Shown here piece by piece: positions 27,396 through 39,790 of a stretch of 64,000 bases of DNA. The notes under the pieces were generated by a model, which was not told where the DNA came from, searched no databases, and was given only the letters and a program-made list of their open reading frames with translations. Positions within the stretch are counted from its first letter, which is position 1, and each line of letters begins with the position of its first letter. The stretch covers positions 72,516,342 to 72,580,341 of the forward strand of contig NC_067285.1 of the NCBI RefSeq assembly GCF_020740795.1, read 5' to 3'. The stretch is from Apus apus (lineage: Eukaryota; Chordata; Aves; Apodiformes; Apodidae). The position numbers and the translations under genes are program-made.

Positions 27396-27478
27396 CTGTA
27401 GATAACACTGGTATGCTTTACTTCTTCAGAGGTCACATTGTCACTTTCTGTATTTTCACATTTCTCTAAAAAGGATGC
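27396..27478 (-). other. Exon-like segment upstream of the importin-like frame
   Basis: On the minus strand a T-rich acceptor (TATTTTTTTAAG) is followed by 27 open codons (ASFLEKCENTESDN...KHTSVIYR) and a donor-like ACAG|GTAATT at 27395-27394. The acidic, Ser/Thr-rich character could recall the linker before the HEAT repeat in importin-4. The phase does not match an obvious acceptor in the following frame, so this is weak. Confidence 0.12.
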
Positions 27479-27698
27479 CTTAAAAAAATATATGGTTTTG
27501 AAGCAGTTACCAAATAATTTCCAGTATCTACATCTTTTGAATGGTGTTTTTTGTTGACAGCTTACTGTCAGCAATTAGAGAACTTCCACATATATCAAAG
27601 AAATATCAGTAGCAATTATTATTCATCAGCGAAAAGTGGGTTCATTCTTAATCTGGAACACATCTGTCCTCCAGTTAAAGGTTCCACTTGGACTAGTT

Positions 27699-28630
27699 GG
27701 TGTCATCTTTATTGATGACCTGGATGAGGGGATTGAGTCCACTCTCAACAAGTTCACAGGTGACACCAAGCTGGGAGGCGAGTGTCGATCTGCCGGAGAG
27801 TAGGAAGAAGCTGCAGGAGGACCTGGACAGGCTGGGTCGATGGGCCAAGGCCAATGGCATGAAATTCAACAAGACCAAGTGCAGGGTCCTGCACTTTGGC
27901 CACAATAACCCCAGGCAGCACTACAGGCTGGGGGAAGAGTGGCTGGAGAGCAGCCCAGGAGAGGGACCTGGGAGTACTGGCTGACTGGTTGAACATGAGC
28001 CAGCAGTGTGCCCAGATGGCCTGGAAGGTCAATGGCATCCTGGCTTGTATCAGGAATAGTGTGGCCAGCAGGAGTAGGGATGTAATTCTCCCCCTGTACA
28101 CAGCACTGGTGAGGCCTCACTTCAAGTACTTTGTGCAGTTCTGGGCCCTTCATGTCAAGAAGGATATTGAGGTGCTGGAGCAGGTCCGGAGGAGAGCAAC
28201 AAGGCTGGTGAAAGGACTAGAGGGAAAGTCTTACAGGGATAGGCTGAGGGAGCTGGGGTTGTTTAGCCTGGGGAAGAGGAGACTCAGGGGGGACCTTATC
28301 ATTCTCTTCAACTACCTGAAGGGAGGTTGTAGCCAGGTGGGGGCTGGGCTCTTTTTCCAGACAGCTAGCAACAAGACAAGAGGGCATGGCCTGAAGCTGC
28401 TCCAGGGGAGGTTTAGGTTGGTATTAGGAAGTACTTTCTCATGGAGAGGGTGATCAGACATTGGAATGGACTTCCCAGGGAAGCGGTGGAGGTACCGTCC
28501 CTGGATGTGTTCAAGGAAAGGCTGGATGTGGCACTTAGTGCCATGGTCTAGCCAATGTGGTGGTGTTAGGTCATAGGCTGGACTTGATGATCTTAAAGGT
28601 CTTTTCAGCCTTGGTGATTCTGTGATTCCA
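27699..28630 (+). mobile_element. CR1 LINE fragment, 5'-truncated inside the reverse transcriptase
   Basis: The sense insertion starts within the RT palm (reading ..[12 protein letters not shown]) and continues through [24 protein letters not shown] (27843-27917), [34 protein letters not shown] and [15 protein letters not shown] to the 3' UTR. It ends with 'ttggtgattctgtgattcc' near 28630. The catalytic box reads F-T-G-D (27753-27764) instead of F-A-D-D, and frameshifts split the frame around 27770 and 27950, so it is non-functional. The longest frame is 27896-28453. Confidence 0.95.
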
Positions 28631-31600
28631 TAGTCCAGGTAGAGCTTATTCTGAGACACTATGGCTTCTAAAAATATTTAGTTCAGAAACAACATGCAAT
28701 TTTTAAAATGACCTTTAGATACCAAAAGTTATGAAATATTGAGAGCAAAGTTCAGTCTATTCTTTATACGCAGACTGAAGATACTCAAGAAATAAATGTT
28801 TCAGTGATGACTGCTGACATTTTTTAATCATGTCTGAAAAAGCATAGTATTATTTGCTTTTAAAGTTTCAACATCCAAGTAAACTCCAGAGGTCAAGTAT
28901 GTAGGACTAGTATTAGAACAAGCAGATAGTTTAGGGAAATGAAACAGCCTACAGTAAACAGCTCAGATTCATTAATTTATATGTGTGTCTGGGAGATTCA
29001 GTGCCTTGCTTGGTCCTTCCATGTGCTCCATGCCTCCATTCTTCAGCCTTCAAATATAGTGCTAACATTGAGTGTAGGGGCAACCTCTACTGCTGGTTGA
29101 CTGGTTTAGGGTTTTTTGGAGAAGAATGGGGATCGGGGAGACTTAAATGCACTAAATAGATTAAATTCCTCCTCATTTCTCCTTTGCCATTCTTGTAACA
29201 GCCTTGCCCTAAGCACCTGGTTTTGTAACCAGGCTCTGAGGCTTTTTTCCTGCAAACCTCCTGTCAGCACTGATTGCACCAAGCATTTGTCTCTTAGGTC
29301 CTGTGGGACTGGAGTTCTGCACCTGACATTAACTGCTGAGTCTGGATGAATGCATCCAGGTAGTACCTCTACCTTGAACTTTACATGCTTGAAAAAAATG
29401 GGATTGCTAACAACTTTTGAAGCCTACTCTGTAGACCATACTCCTGTAGTTGTTATAATAAAACATAAATATATCTCTATTAGGCTGAAACTTTTCCAAA
29501 AGTTTCCCTCTTCATCCATAATTACCTTAAAAGAGCTATAGATCAAGGGAGAGAGGTCAACATGGTTTTAGAAGCCAGTTTCAAGCAAAGAGTAATATCC
29601 AGGATTTTTATTTCAGTACTATGTCTGTCAGTACTATCTCAGGAAAAAAAGACTGTTACAAGGGAGAGTTGTTATTTGTGAATGTCTACAGCAGGTTATG
29701 ACTTAAGCAAAAAATTGATGGCTTCATTCTTCTGCTCAATTATGAGACAAGTGAATGAAATATACTGCTTTTAGAAAGAGATTGATGATATCTCTAATGC
29801 TTATTGAACGGATTGATGAAAGAAGCAGAGAGGAGAAAAATTCTCATTTACAGAGAATTTTGGTTTCGCAAAGTGATTTGAAAACATTATCAATGCTGTT
29901 TGGACACCGCTTGTGGAACCCTTGTACTGCTGACAGTAGTCTGGCTAGACACACTGCCTGATGCCCTGCAGAAAGGCCACACATTTTTCACAGGCCAGGA
30001 TAGATTCTCCAGAATGACTCAATAAAAAAGCAAGGGAAGATTTTTTGTGCCCACAGTGGCCTTCATCACAGCTTGGTGAATGCCCAACTCTTTCTGTCAG
30101 CCTTGAGAGGCTTTCAAGCAAATCTTCCTGGAACATCTTGTGTTTGCACCTAGGATTCATTGCAGAGAATGGGTTTATTTCCTTTCTGTCTGATCACATT
30201 GATCTCAATGCCTTAGAAATTGCTGCTGCACAGTGTGACAGTGTGCTGCTACAGCAGAATGTCCTATGTCACCCTTATCATTTGCAACACTGAAGACAGA
30301 ATTTGATTTCAGGAAGAGCTAGTGCTTGTCCTTAAAAAATTCACCCAGGCTTAGTAGTTTCTGCTTTTCTTCAGTAGGTACAGCTGCCTCCTGGGTGGCT
30401 AAGCACAAGAATTGTGATCGGGTAAAAAAGGTGCATAAGTACCCAGTGAACTGGAATAAACAGGGAGTTTTTGCATGGGTACCATTAAGTATTTCACATC
30501 AAGTTGGTTTCAAAAACTGTTCCCTAAGTAGCACATAAAATAACCACTGTAATAACCAAGTAATCAATCTGTATAATTTCTATAAACTCAAGTATATATC
30601 TCATGTTGTTGGTAAATTCATTTTTCCATTTTGCAAAAAGAAAAAGGGAGCATATGACAGCACATTATGAAGGCAAGAAAGACTTCTCTGTGTCAATTCT
30701 GTTTCCATCTTATCCCTGCCTCTTGTTTAAAATTTTTCTACTAAGTAATTGAGCTCCTTAAAAATGCAAGGAGCTAAGCAGAGATTTGAAAGTCACAAAC
30801 ACAAAGCACCACTGTAGATTTAGTTATGCTCAGTGCAGAGGTAGTTTATGAATTTTAAAAATCTACACCTGTCACCAAATGAAAAGAAATTATATGCATT
30901 TTTGAGAGATCTTGAAATGCTTTTTTTTTTCAGTCTTTGAATTATTTATGAAACTTATTATTCATAACAGATGTGTCCAGCCACATACACAGGAAAAATG
31001 TGACTTGCGAAACACATTTGTATTTTGAGCTTTTTTTAATGCTCCATACTTTTGCATACAGAATATGACGTCTATATGAAGAGTTGCTCATATTTTTCTT
31101 TTAAATGCAGTTTTGAGTGGAGCCATCAACACCACAAACTAGTAAATGTTTATAACAGAAGAACATCAAAGGAATTAGTGGATTTGATTAACACATTTCA
31201 ATGAAAAAAAATCTCTATTTGGAGAGGGGACTCAAAGGTGAAGCTACATGTTTTACATTGTTTTCTGTTCTGTCAGCTCTCTGCCCTGCTGACCCAGTTG
31301 CAGCTTTCACACTTTGACATTTACCAAATGGTTGCTAAACTAGCCAAATATCTAAAAGGCTTCCAATTGGACATCTTCAGAAGATCATCACTGATATTAA
31401 TGATAAAGATCCACTTGGGGAACATCACTCAAAGTTGAGCTTACTAACTGGAACTTCAAAAATCTTGGACGGGGAACTAATAAAACATTTCTGATTTCCA
31501 TGTTATGTTTGCTCAGATGAAGAGCCTTGTATTTCACGTGCTTAATCCAATCCATAAATTAGGGAATTAGCTAGGTTTGTAGCTGTAGCTTACAATCCAT

Positions 31601-33439
31601 GACAGTGTAAGAAATAAAAATCTCTGTGCGTTTTCACATCAGAAAGGACTGAGATGGACCTGGCCTGAACTATCAAGTTTCTTCAGCATGACTGTAATGT
31701 CTTTTCAGTCCCAAAACATTACCTGCAATAAAGGTGTAAGGGTCAGAGAAATGCATATCTTTTATATGCTGCCATATTTTCAGAACCATTAAATATACTT
31801 GCATAACTGATTTGTCTCCTTCTGTTGATTATTTATCACTAATCTGACCTCAGCTAGAATAACTAGCGATATGCATAGCTAGGAGTTCTTTTCAAATGCT
31901 GTAGATTTCTTTTTTGCGGTTTGTTTGTTTGTGGGGTTTTAAATCAGTTGTTTGAAGGTAGATATATAAAGAGCAAAAAGCAGGTGCTAGAATTAAAAAA
32001 AAAAATTGAAACATAAGTAAATCTCAAAGGTAAAGTCACAAAAGCCCTAATCTTGTGTTAAGGATGGCAACATATGGCAGCTACTAGACCAGAGCCCTGC
32101 ACTGCAAGAGACCTGAACCCCAGGGCATTTTACACAGGCAGAAATCCTTCCAGCTATCATAGAGTCCCTGCAATTGTACATGGATCTAAAGACCATAGGA
32201 AAGGAATCTCCCATGCTCAGCAGTTTTCCTGGATGAGGAGAACAGAACGTCTATAAGCAGATCCATAAAATTGCATTAGCAAGGATTTGGAGAATTAGTA
32301 ACAGAAAGGAACAGGTTACACGTTGCAGACATAACCCCCAGAAGTTATGAGACCTCAAATTATTGTTCCTTTTGAGAAAAGAACACTGAGTTATTCTTTT
32401 TCTTTAATTTCAGAGTGAAACCTAACTTACTGATGTGGTATATCCATTTTTATGGATGGCAAAAATGAAGTCTAGGCCACATAGTTTTTGCAAGGTTTCT
32501 TTGGGCAAGCTGGAAATGCAAAAACACTTATGAGACCTCCAGGTTTTTTCTGTAAGATCACCTGATGGTTAAAGGCAGTGTTCCTTGTCCATGTAATTTT
32601 TCAAATGTAAGAACAGCCCCAGTTTTCTTTTTTAAACAAGATTTCTTGCTAAGCCTTTAGCTCCTTGCTGAGGTGCAGTTTCTGTGCAGGGTAATCACAT
32701 GAAGTTCCAAGACAAAAGGACATCTTCAGCAACATTAGCAGTAACTACCTTAGCAAGAAATAACTGATTGTCATTGTGCTCTATGGCTTTTGTCCCAAGA
32801 ATGTTTCCAAGTCCCAAAGAGCAGAGGGCCGTGCCTCTGGTCTTCACAGAAAATTATTTTTAAGCATCATTCTCCTAAAGTTACATTTTCTGATATACTA
32901 AAACTTCTACTTCAAGCTAAAGGGCGGTGCTGGCTTTGTCAGTCAAGTGTTAACTGAAAAGCTACTAATGAATTAAGACAGAAGTGCAGCTCCATTTTGT
33001 TGCCATCCAAGTCTCATTCAGAGTGTTATTTTTTTTGCTTCAGGATATTTCACTCAAACCCAGAGGCCCAACTGCACAGTTTTACTAGAGACCCTCAAAA
33101 GCTGAAGGCGGACTTGTATATGGTGCATACAAATATAATACAGCCTAGGGGACTGTTTCAGACTGGGTATTAGAGCAAGTCATAAAGAATTAAATGAAAC
33201 TGAGCCAGCATGTCATGAACGTGAATTAAGTTGCTGTGTGTGACGCTAGGCGTAACCATTACAGAAGTTCATACACTATAGTTAACCATGTTTATTACAG
33301 TTTGATGTGTTGCCCTATGACACAACAAGAGAATTAATCCAGCAACTAGATCAGACTTTCATTTAAACGTCATTTGACTATCATGAAGAAATTAGCAATG
33401 GAGGAACGGCATTATGCAACATGAACAAGTCACTGGTGT
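28631..33439. other. Non-coding between two CR1 copies
   Basis: AT-rich sequence with short chance frames only. No further CR1 text or other repeat family was recognised. Confidence 0.6.
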
Positions 33440-34857
33440 AGAAGGTGAATATCAAAGAATCCTGCCCAATGGACTGGAAGGTAGCAAATGTAACACCCAT
33501 CTATAAGAAAGGCAGAAAGGAGGATCCGGGAAACTATACACCTGTCAGTCTTACCTCGGTACCAGGGAAGGTTATGGAGCAAATCAATCGGGATCAGGCC
33601 CACTCAGCATGGGTTTATGAAAGGCAAGTCCTGCCTGACGAACCTGATCTCCTTCTGTGACCTGATGACCTGACTATTGGACGAGGGAAAGGCTGTGGAT
33701 ATTGTCTATCTGGTCCTCCAAAAAGCATTTGACATGGTTCCCCATATAACTCTCTTAAAAAACCTGGCTGCTCACGGCCTGGGTGACCATATGATCTGTT
33801 GGATCAAGCACTGGCTGGACACTTGGGCCCAAAGATTGGTGGTCAGTGGAGTCAAATCCAGCTGGCAGCCAGTCACAAGTGGTGTTCCTCAGGGCTCAGT
33901 GTTGGGACCATTTCTGTTTAACATCTTTATTGATGATCTCGATAAGGACATAGAGTGTATTATCAGTAAGTTTGCAGATGACACCAAGCTAGGTGGGAGT
34001 GTTGATCTGCATGAGGATAGGGAGGCTCTACAGAGAGACTTGGATAGATTAGATCATTGGGCTAATGTCAATGGTCTGGGCTTCAACAAGGCCAAGTGCC
34101 AGGTCCTGCACTTTGGCCACAACAACTCCAGGCAACGCTACAAGCTTGGGGAAGTGTGGCTGGAAAGCTGTCTGGCAGAAAAGGACCTGGGGGTTCTAAT
34201 TGACAAGCGGCTGAATATGAGCCAGCAGTGTGCCCAGGTGGCCAAGAAAGTCAGTGGCATCCTGGCTTCTTATTAGAAATAGTGTGACCAGCAGAAGTAG
34301 AGAAGTGATTGCCCCCTGTCCTCAGCACTGGTGAGGCCACACCTTGAGTATTGTGTCCAGTTTTGGGCACCTCAATTCAAGAGAGATATTGAGGTGCTGG
34401 AGTGGGTACAGAGGAGGGCAATGAAGCTGGTGAAGGGCCTAGAGAATAAATCTTATGAAGAATGCTTGAAGGAGCTGGGAATGTTTAGTTTGAGGAAGAG
34501 GAGGCTGAGGGGAGACCTCATCAGTCTCTACGACTGCCTGAAAGGTCATTGTAGAGAGGTTGGTGCTGGTCTCTTCTCACAGGTAATTAGTGACAGAACA
34601 AGAGGGACGGGCTTCAAGCTGCAACAGGGGAGGTTTAGACTGGACATTAGGGAAAAAAAATTCACAGAAAGAGTGGTTAGACACTGGAATAGGCTGCCCA
34701 GGGAGGTGGTTGAGTCGCCATCCCTGGATGCGTTTAAGGGTCATTTGGATGTGGTGTTGGCGGATATGGTTTAGGGGAGAATTTAGTGGAATAGGGATGA
34801 TGGTTGGACTCGGTGATCCCAAGGATTTTTTCCAACCTGAATAGTTCTGTGATTCTG
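33440..34857 (+). mobile_element. CR1 LINE fragment with most of the reverse transcriptase and the 3' end
   Basis: About 1.4 kb of the 3' half of CR1 ORF2 plus 3' UTR, in sense orientation. The translated pieces are 33445-33660 ([30 protein letters not shown]), 33677-34276 ([19 protein letters not shown], catalytic FADDTKLGG at 33971-33997) and 34331-34774 ([22 protein letters not shown], ending with [19 protein letters not shown]). It ends with ATAGTTCTGTGATTCTGA. Breaks: the 5' part is truncated, about 35-40 bp are missing near 33580 relative to the CR1 consensus as I recall it, and a stop at 34274-34276 with a frame change separates the last two blocks. The copy is inactive. Confidence 0.95.
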
Positions 34858-37800
34858 AAGTGTGCTTTTTGCACAGATCATTCCGTTCACATACTGCAAC
34901 CAGTGCAATGCTTATATAAATATTATTCTTGCGTTTTAGCCTGATGAAATTTGATTAAGAGTGACATCCCATCTCCCCCTGAAAGTATCATAATTTTTTT
35001 GTGTCACATACCCCATTCTGTCTTCCCTGATGAAAATTTAGAAGAAAAAAGGGTTTTTTCAATTTTAAATTGGCACCCCCTAGTCGTTGCTGTAAAATGG
35101 CATAATTTTGCCTTTCTTCCTGTAGATTATCTGGACGTTACTTCAGATATATACTTCAGATAACAGAAATGGCTAAGTGATTTTTGTAAAGCAAAGAAGA
35201 AAAATAAGAAGCATACAGCAAGAATGGATCTAGATAAGAAACCACTAATAAGTGCTATAAAGTCACTGGATCCTCACTTGACCTGCTCTAAAAATAATTA
35301 GTAACGTAAAAAGTTCCCTTTTGTAAAGGGAGGGCTCAGGGTAACAAAAATAACTTGCTATTCATAGGAGCAGAGCTAAGGAAGTAGCTACTTTGTTCAG
35401 TTATGAGCAGAACTGAATGGGGAAGAAACACCTTGTCATACAATAGGCAAGAGGTACTAAATGCCCTAACATTTTGCATAACCCTGTTAACTCTATTTTC
35501 CCCCAGCCCTCACATCTTTCTTTACAAGCAGGTATAGACTTCAAGATAGCAGGTGGTTCTTACTTCCTACTGGGGCTTCTCTGCCTAGGATTGCTCCCAC
35601 TGTCTGGCACACAGAGCCCCAACTCCACCATCCAGTCCCTTCAGTTTATTTCACTTTATAATCTTCCTTAATAATGTACAAGATTTCACAGTTGAATGCA
35701 GTTAAATTTCAAAATGTCTTTCATAGCATATGATAATGCTTGGCTTTCTTGAAAAGACTATGCTTTGTCCAATGTTTACAGCAGTAAATTTAAAAAGAAG
35801 TATTTAGAAAATGGAATTCATATTTGCAGTCAGCTGATGACTGCAGCAAATACCAGTATTTTCCATGAAAGAATCCAAAATTAAAAGGGAAACAGAGATA
35901 CTGAATTAATAGGTTCTAATTTCTATGTAGGCCAGAAGACTGCAGCAAGCTCTTAGCTAAAAGCTTTGAAAAAACACTGCTAAATATGACATGAATGCTC
36001 CTATTGTAATATTCCAGCTACTTTAATTGTAGCAACTGACAAGATTTACGTGTTTTCTATGCAACATTTCAGTTCTGGAAAAGATCTCTGTATATCAGGA
36101 TTTTTGAAACTGAAGATTCCCTGTGATGTCTGCACATTTCCAAAATTTAAGAAATTGTGCCTTCATAGTTGTAAGGTGTTAACAGCATTTAAACACTTGT
36201 TCTCAAAAAATTATAAATCCCTCTTAATACAGTGTCAAATGCTTCTGTGTAAGAAATAGTATATGTTTTCTTCTGGGTGCAGATCTGCAGCTGAGCCAGT
36301 TTTCCTCTTAATATCCAGTTATAAAAAAACCTATAACCTATATTTAGTGTTCTAATTTAAGAAGTCAGATTTCTAAAACATTGAAAAAATATAGAAACTT
36401 TCAAATTCAAGGGAACAAATGAAAGAACAGCCAGTGAGAGCTGTAGAGTACTGAAAGAAAAGGAGAAGCCACGTAGCTAGGTGTCCGAAAAGAATTTAGG
36501 AGAGTAATTTATGTTCCTCTGTTTTTTCAGTGTATTTTAGGTCCCTCCTTTTTTATAAAAGGTTTGTATTCACACAACAAAAACCAGTCATGCAAGATAT
36601 TTCCCAAACCTCCAGTCTTGTAGCAAGAATATATTTCATTAAGTAAATTTTATTTTTAAATATAATATATATTTTTTTCTTAACCTACGGTCAATGTTGA
36701 TAAGTAATATTTATTACTCTTTTAAACTTGTTGTTGTTGTTTTACATGTTGGGGTTTTTTTGTGATACATTTCCACCAGCCATTGCATTTCTAAGGCAAT
36801 GGACTTTAAACTGCTTAAAGAACCATCACAGAATGTTATGAAAACCTACCTAGCAAGAAGACTGAACTAGATGGGGGCACTTGTGTATGTAGTAAAAGAA
36901 ACCATGAACAAATAGATTCCAGCTCTCTTTCACATGGTAATTTTTCTTTTAATGAGTAGGAGTTATTTTAGGTATGTGTTATTCAGAGCCTAGGGACTTA
37001 TAAATCCAAATACCTTAAAAACTATAGTGACAGAAAAAGCATTGAGATATCTTCCCGCTACAGAGCATAAACAAAAAGCACATTTCTAACTTTGCAGCTT
37101 CCTAATATCCCAAGGGACTTTTCCTTCATTAGCACTGACATTAATTTTCCAGCAGCTGTTGCAGGATAGGTAAAATGCACATTTGTCTTCAAAACCTCAT
37201 CACTGCAGTTCTAGTGAAGCATTCTCTGATGGCCACTTATTTGAGCCTCTGGTAAACGCTCAGTCATGACAAGTAGCTCTTTAATCAGAAGCAAATTATA
37301 CCAATGACACCACTTGGCTCCTGTGTGTCACTTCTGCCCCTTTCACCTCTTCCTGCAGCTACTGGTATTGCTGTAGTTTTCTTTGGCATACTCAACAGAC
37401 ACTGCATTATTTTCTGTTCTTTAGTCCCCATTAGACTCTGGGAAGAGCTTTCATGTGCATTACATGGGTATAAAACAAATTATCAGCAGACAGGTGTCAT
37501 CAGCATACACCTACACCTACAGGTTGAAATTTATACTTCTACATTTATTATTTAAGGTCAAAAGACTATTCTTTTGGCTGTTCTTACTGCCAAGGTAAAG
37601 TTTGTATTCTAACTTCTCAGAGCACCTTGCAGTGAATCACAGAAAAATTCTTTCATTAGATGAATTTGACATTGCTACAATATTTTTTAAATCTAAGAGA
37701 TGTGGTCAACAAATAAAGGAAGGAGCTTATTTAAAAAAATAAAGTTAAATTCTCCTGTTTTAAGCCTGTTCATTCAGTCGAAGGTAGGTAATTCATATCA

Positions 37801-39479
37801 CAGAAAGTGAAAAAATACCCATTAGTCGTAGACCACACACATAAAATCTGAAACACAAATTTCTGAGCTGGTATACAGAAAGAAAACATATGTTTGCTAA
37901 ACTCATTCTTATAAGGATAATCCCTTAAAAACTTATTTAGAAGACAACTACATTTTGCAACCAACTATTCTAAGAAATCAAAAGGAGTTACTATCATTTC
38001 AGAAGTTCTTTAAAATATATTCCCTTTCAAAACTGCCTTACTGATCTATAAAATATAACTACCTACTGTAATCGCACTGCTTCACTTGCCTATATTCGAT
38101 CATTAGGGGAAAAATGCATAGAAACCAGTTATATCTAAAATAATCTTGGTATACCCTTCAGTTTTTCAAATGTCAGTGATTTCCAGGCTTCTTGAGTGAA
38201 AAGGCAGCTTCAAGACTACAGTTTGCCAAAGAGCCCACCCTACGTAAGTACATCTAACAGAGGGCAATGACAGGGAAACTGAGTGCAGTAAAGGACTGTT
38301 TCTCAGTGAGGCAAAGCTGAAGCTGGCAGGAGCTACAGGAAAGACACAGGACCACTTCACTGATGTGAGAATTGGGAACTATACAAAGTCTCCTCAGCCT
38401 TTATTCTTCACTCTCTGTCAGCTTGACCTCACAGCTGGTGTATCTCCTGCACATTCATGGTGTGTGGCAGTCAGGGAGGAGCTATAAAAGGCCACTGAAT
38501 CAAGGGTTATGCTGCTATAAACAAACTGTAAGATTTAGGACTCCCTGCTGAGATGCACACAAGCCAGATGGAAGCACACAGAAGAAGAAAAATCCTAAAG
38601 GAACAGGATGCAACTGCTAATTAATCACCAAATCCTCATGTTACATTTTATTACCAGATTCTGACCCATTACTTTTCATTTTTAAGGCCATGGCGTCTTG
38701 TAAGACAGTCTCATTTTCAGTCCCATAAACCTGTAAAAAATTTAGATCTTTCCAGTGTCACGAGTAAACCCAGTCAGTGAATAATAGCGCTGTTATATCT
38801 GAGTCAACTGATCCAATTATTTCTCGTGGCTTAGTCTGGGTTTCAGACATTCACTGCTGCTTACACAAGGCATCACCTTTTTAGTGTGAGAAAAAAACAG
38901 TGATAAAATTTCACATGATTATTTCAGCTCAGGCTAAAATGTTGCTCTTTAAAGACTAGTCACATATTTGCAATTCACCTAACTCTGTGTTTCTGTCCTC
39001 CTCATCCTAATCACTGCTTTTATAACTTACTGTTTTCTCCCTAAGGCTCAAAACACATCCAGGTCTATGGTCAGTATGTGTATGTAATATCTCTGATTAC
39101 AACCACCTTTTCTCTTACTACATACCTTGCAGTAATCCTGAAACGTGAAATAATAGGAAATATTGATGTGTAAAATCCTTTTGCTCTTATACAATCATGA
39201 CAGTCAGAGATTAAATAGATATGTAGTTGATCCATTGTCTCTGTGACAGATTTAGATCTGTTTTATGAGAATTTAGGGTTTACTGTTTGCTCACATAATC
39301 TGCAGCAGTTGCAGAAAAGGTGCCCACAGCTTCAGCAACATCTATAGTCCCACCTGACTCTGTGTGACCATGCTTTTGTGCAGGAAGAAAAATGGTGCTT
39401 ATTTTCTCTTCTATACAATCCAGAGATAAGATGCAATACTGCAATAGGTAATAAATATCCACCCATTGCAATTGCTGCC

Positions 39480-39790
39480 CCATGTCCTTCTCAGCTTAAT
39501 CCTTGCTCTAAACACAAGTTTCCAGCCTGGGGAATCCTGTGCGGGAAGAAGGTAGGGGGCTGGTGGTGGGTATGTGTGCCACAGGGGTCCCACCTGCCTC
39601 CAGCTGGATGTGCACATTATGGGACTCAAGAGCCAGATCTCTGCTCCTGGCTCTGATGGAGCCTGGAAATACTGTGAATTAGCTCCCAGCCACAGCCTTG
39701 GCATGTGGCAGAGGTCAGTGCTGGCTCCTGCCTCAGCTCTGCTTAGGCAGTGGCAGAAAGTGCGACCTGGAATGGGTTTCTGACACATGC
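39480..39790. other. Isolated GC-rich block
   Basis: About 310 bp of GC-rich DNA are open on both strands (39378-39656 and 39574-39783 plus, 39411-39788 minus). No protein or repeat family was recognised. Confidence 0.3.

Noticed and set aside
27754..28153. Minus-strand frames of 115 and 95 codons
   Set aside because: Antisense shadows of the CR1 coding sequence.
34577..34822. Minus-strand 81-codon frame
   Set aside because: Antisense shadow of the CR1 3' coding region.
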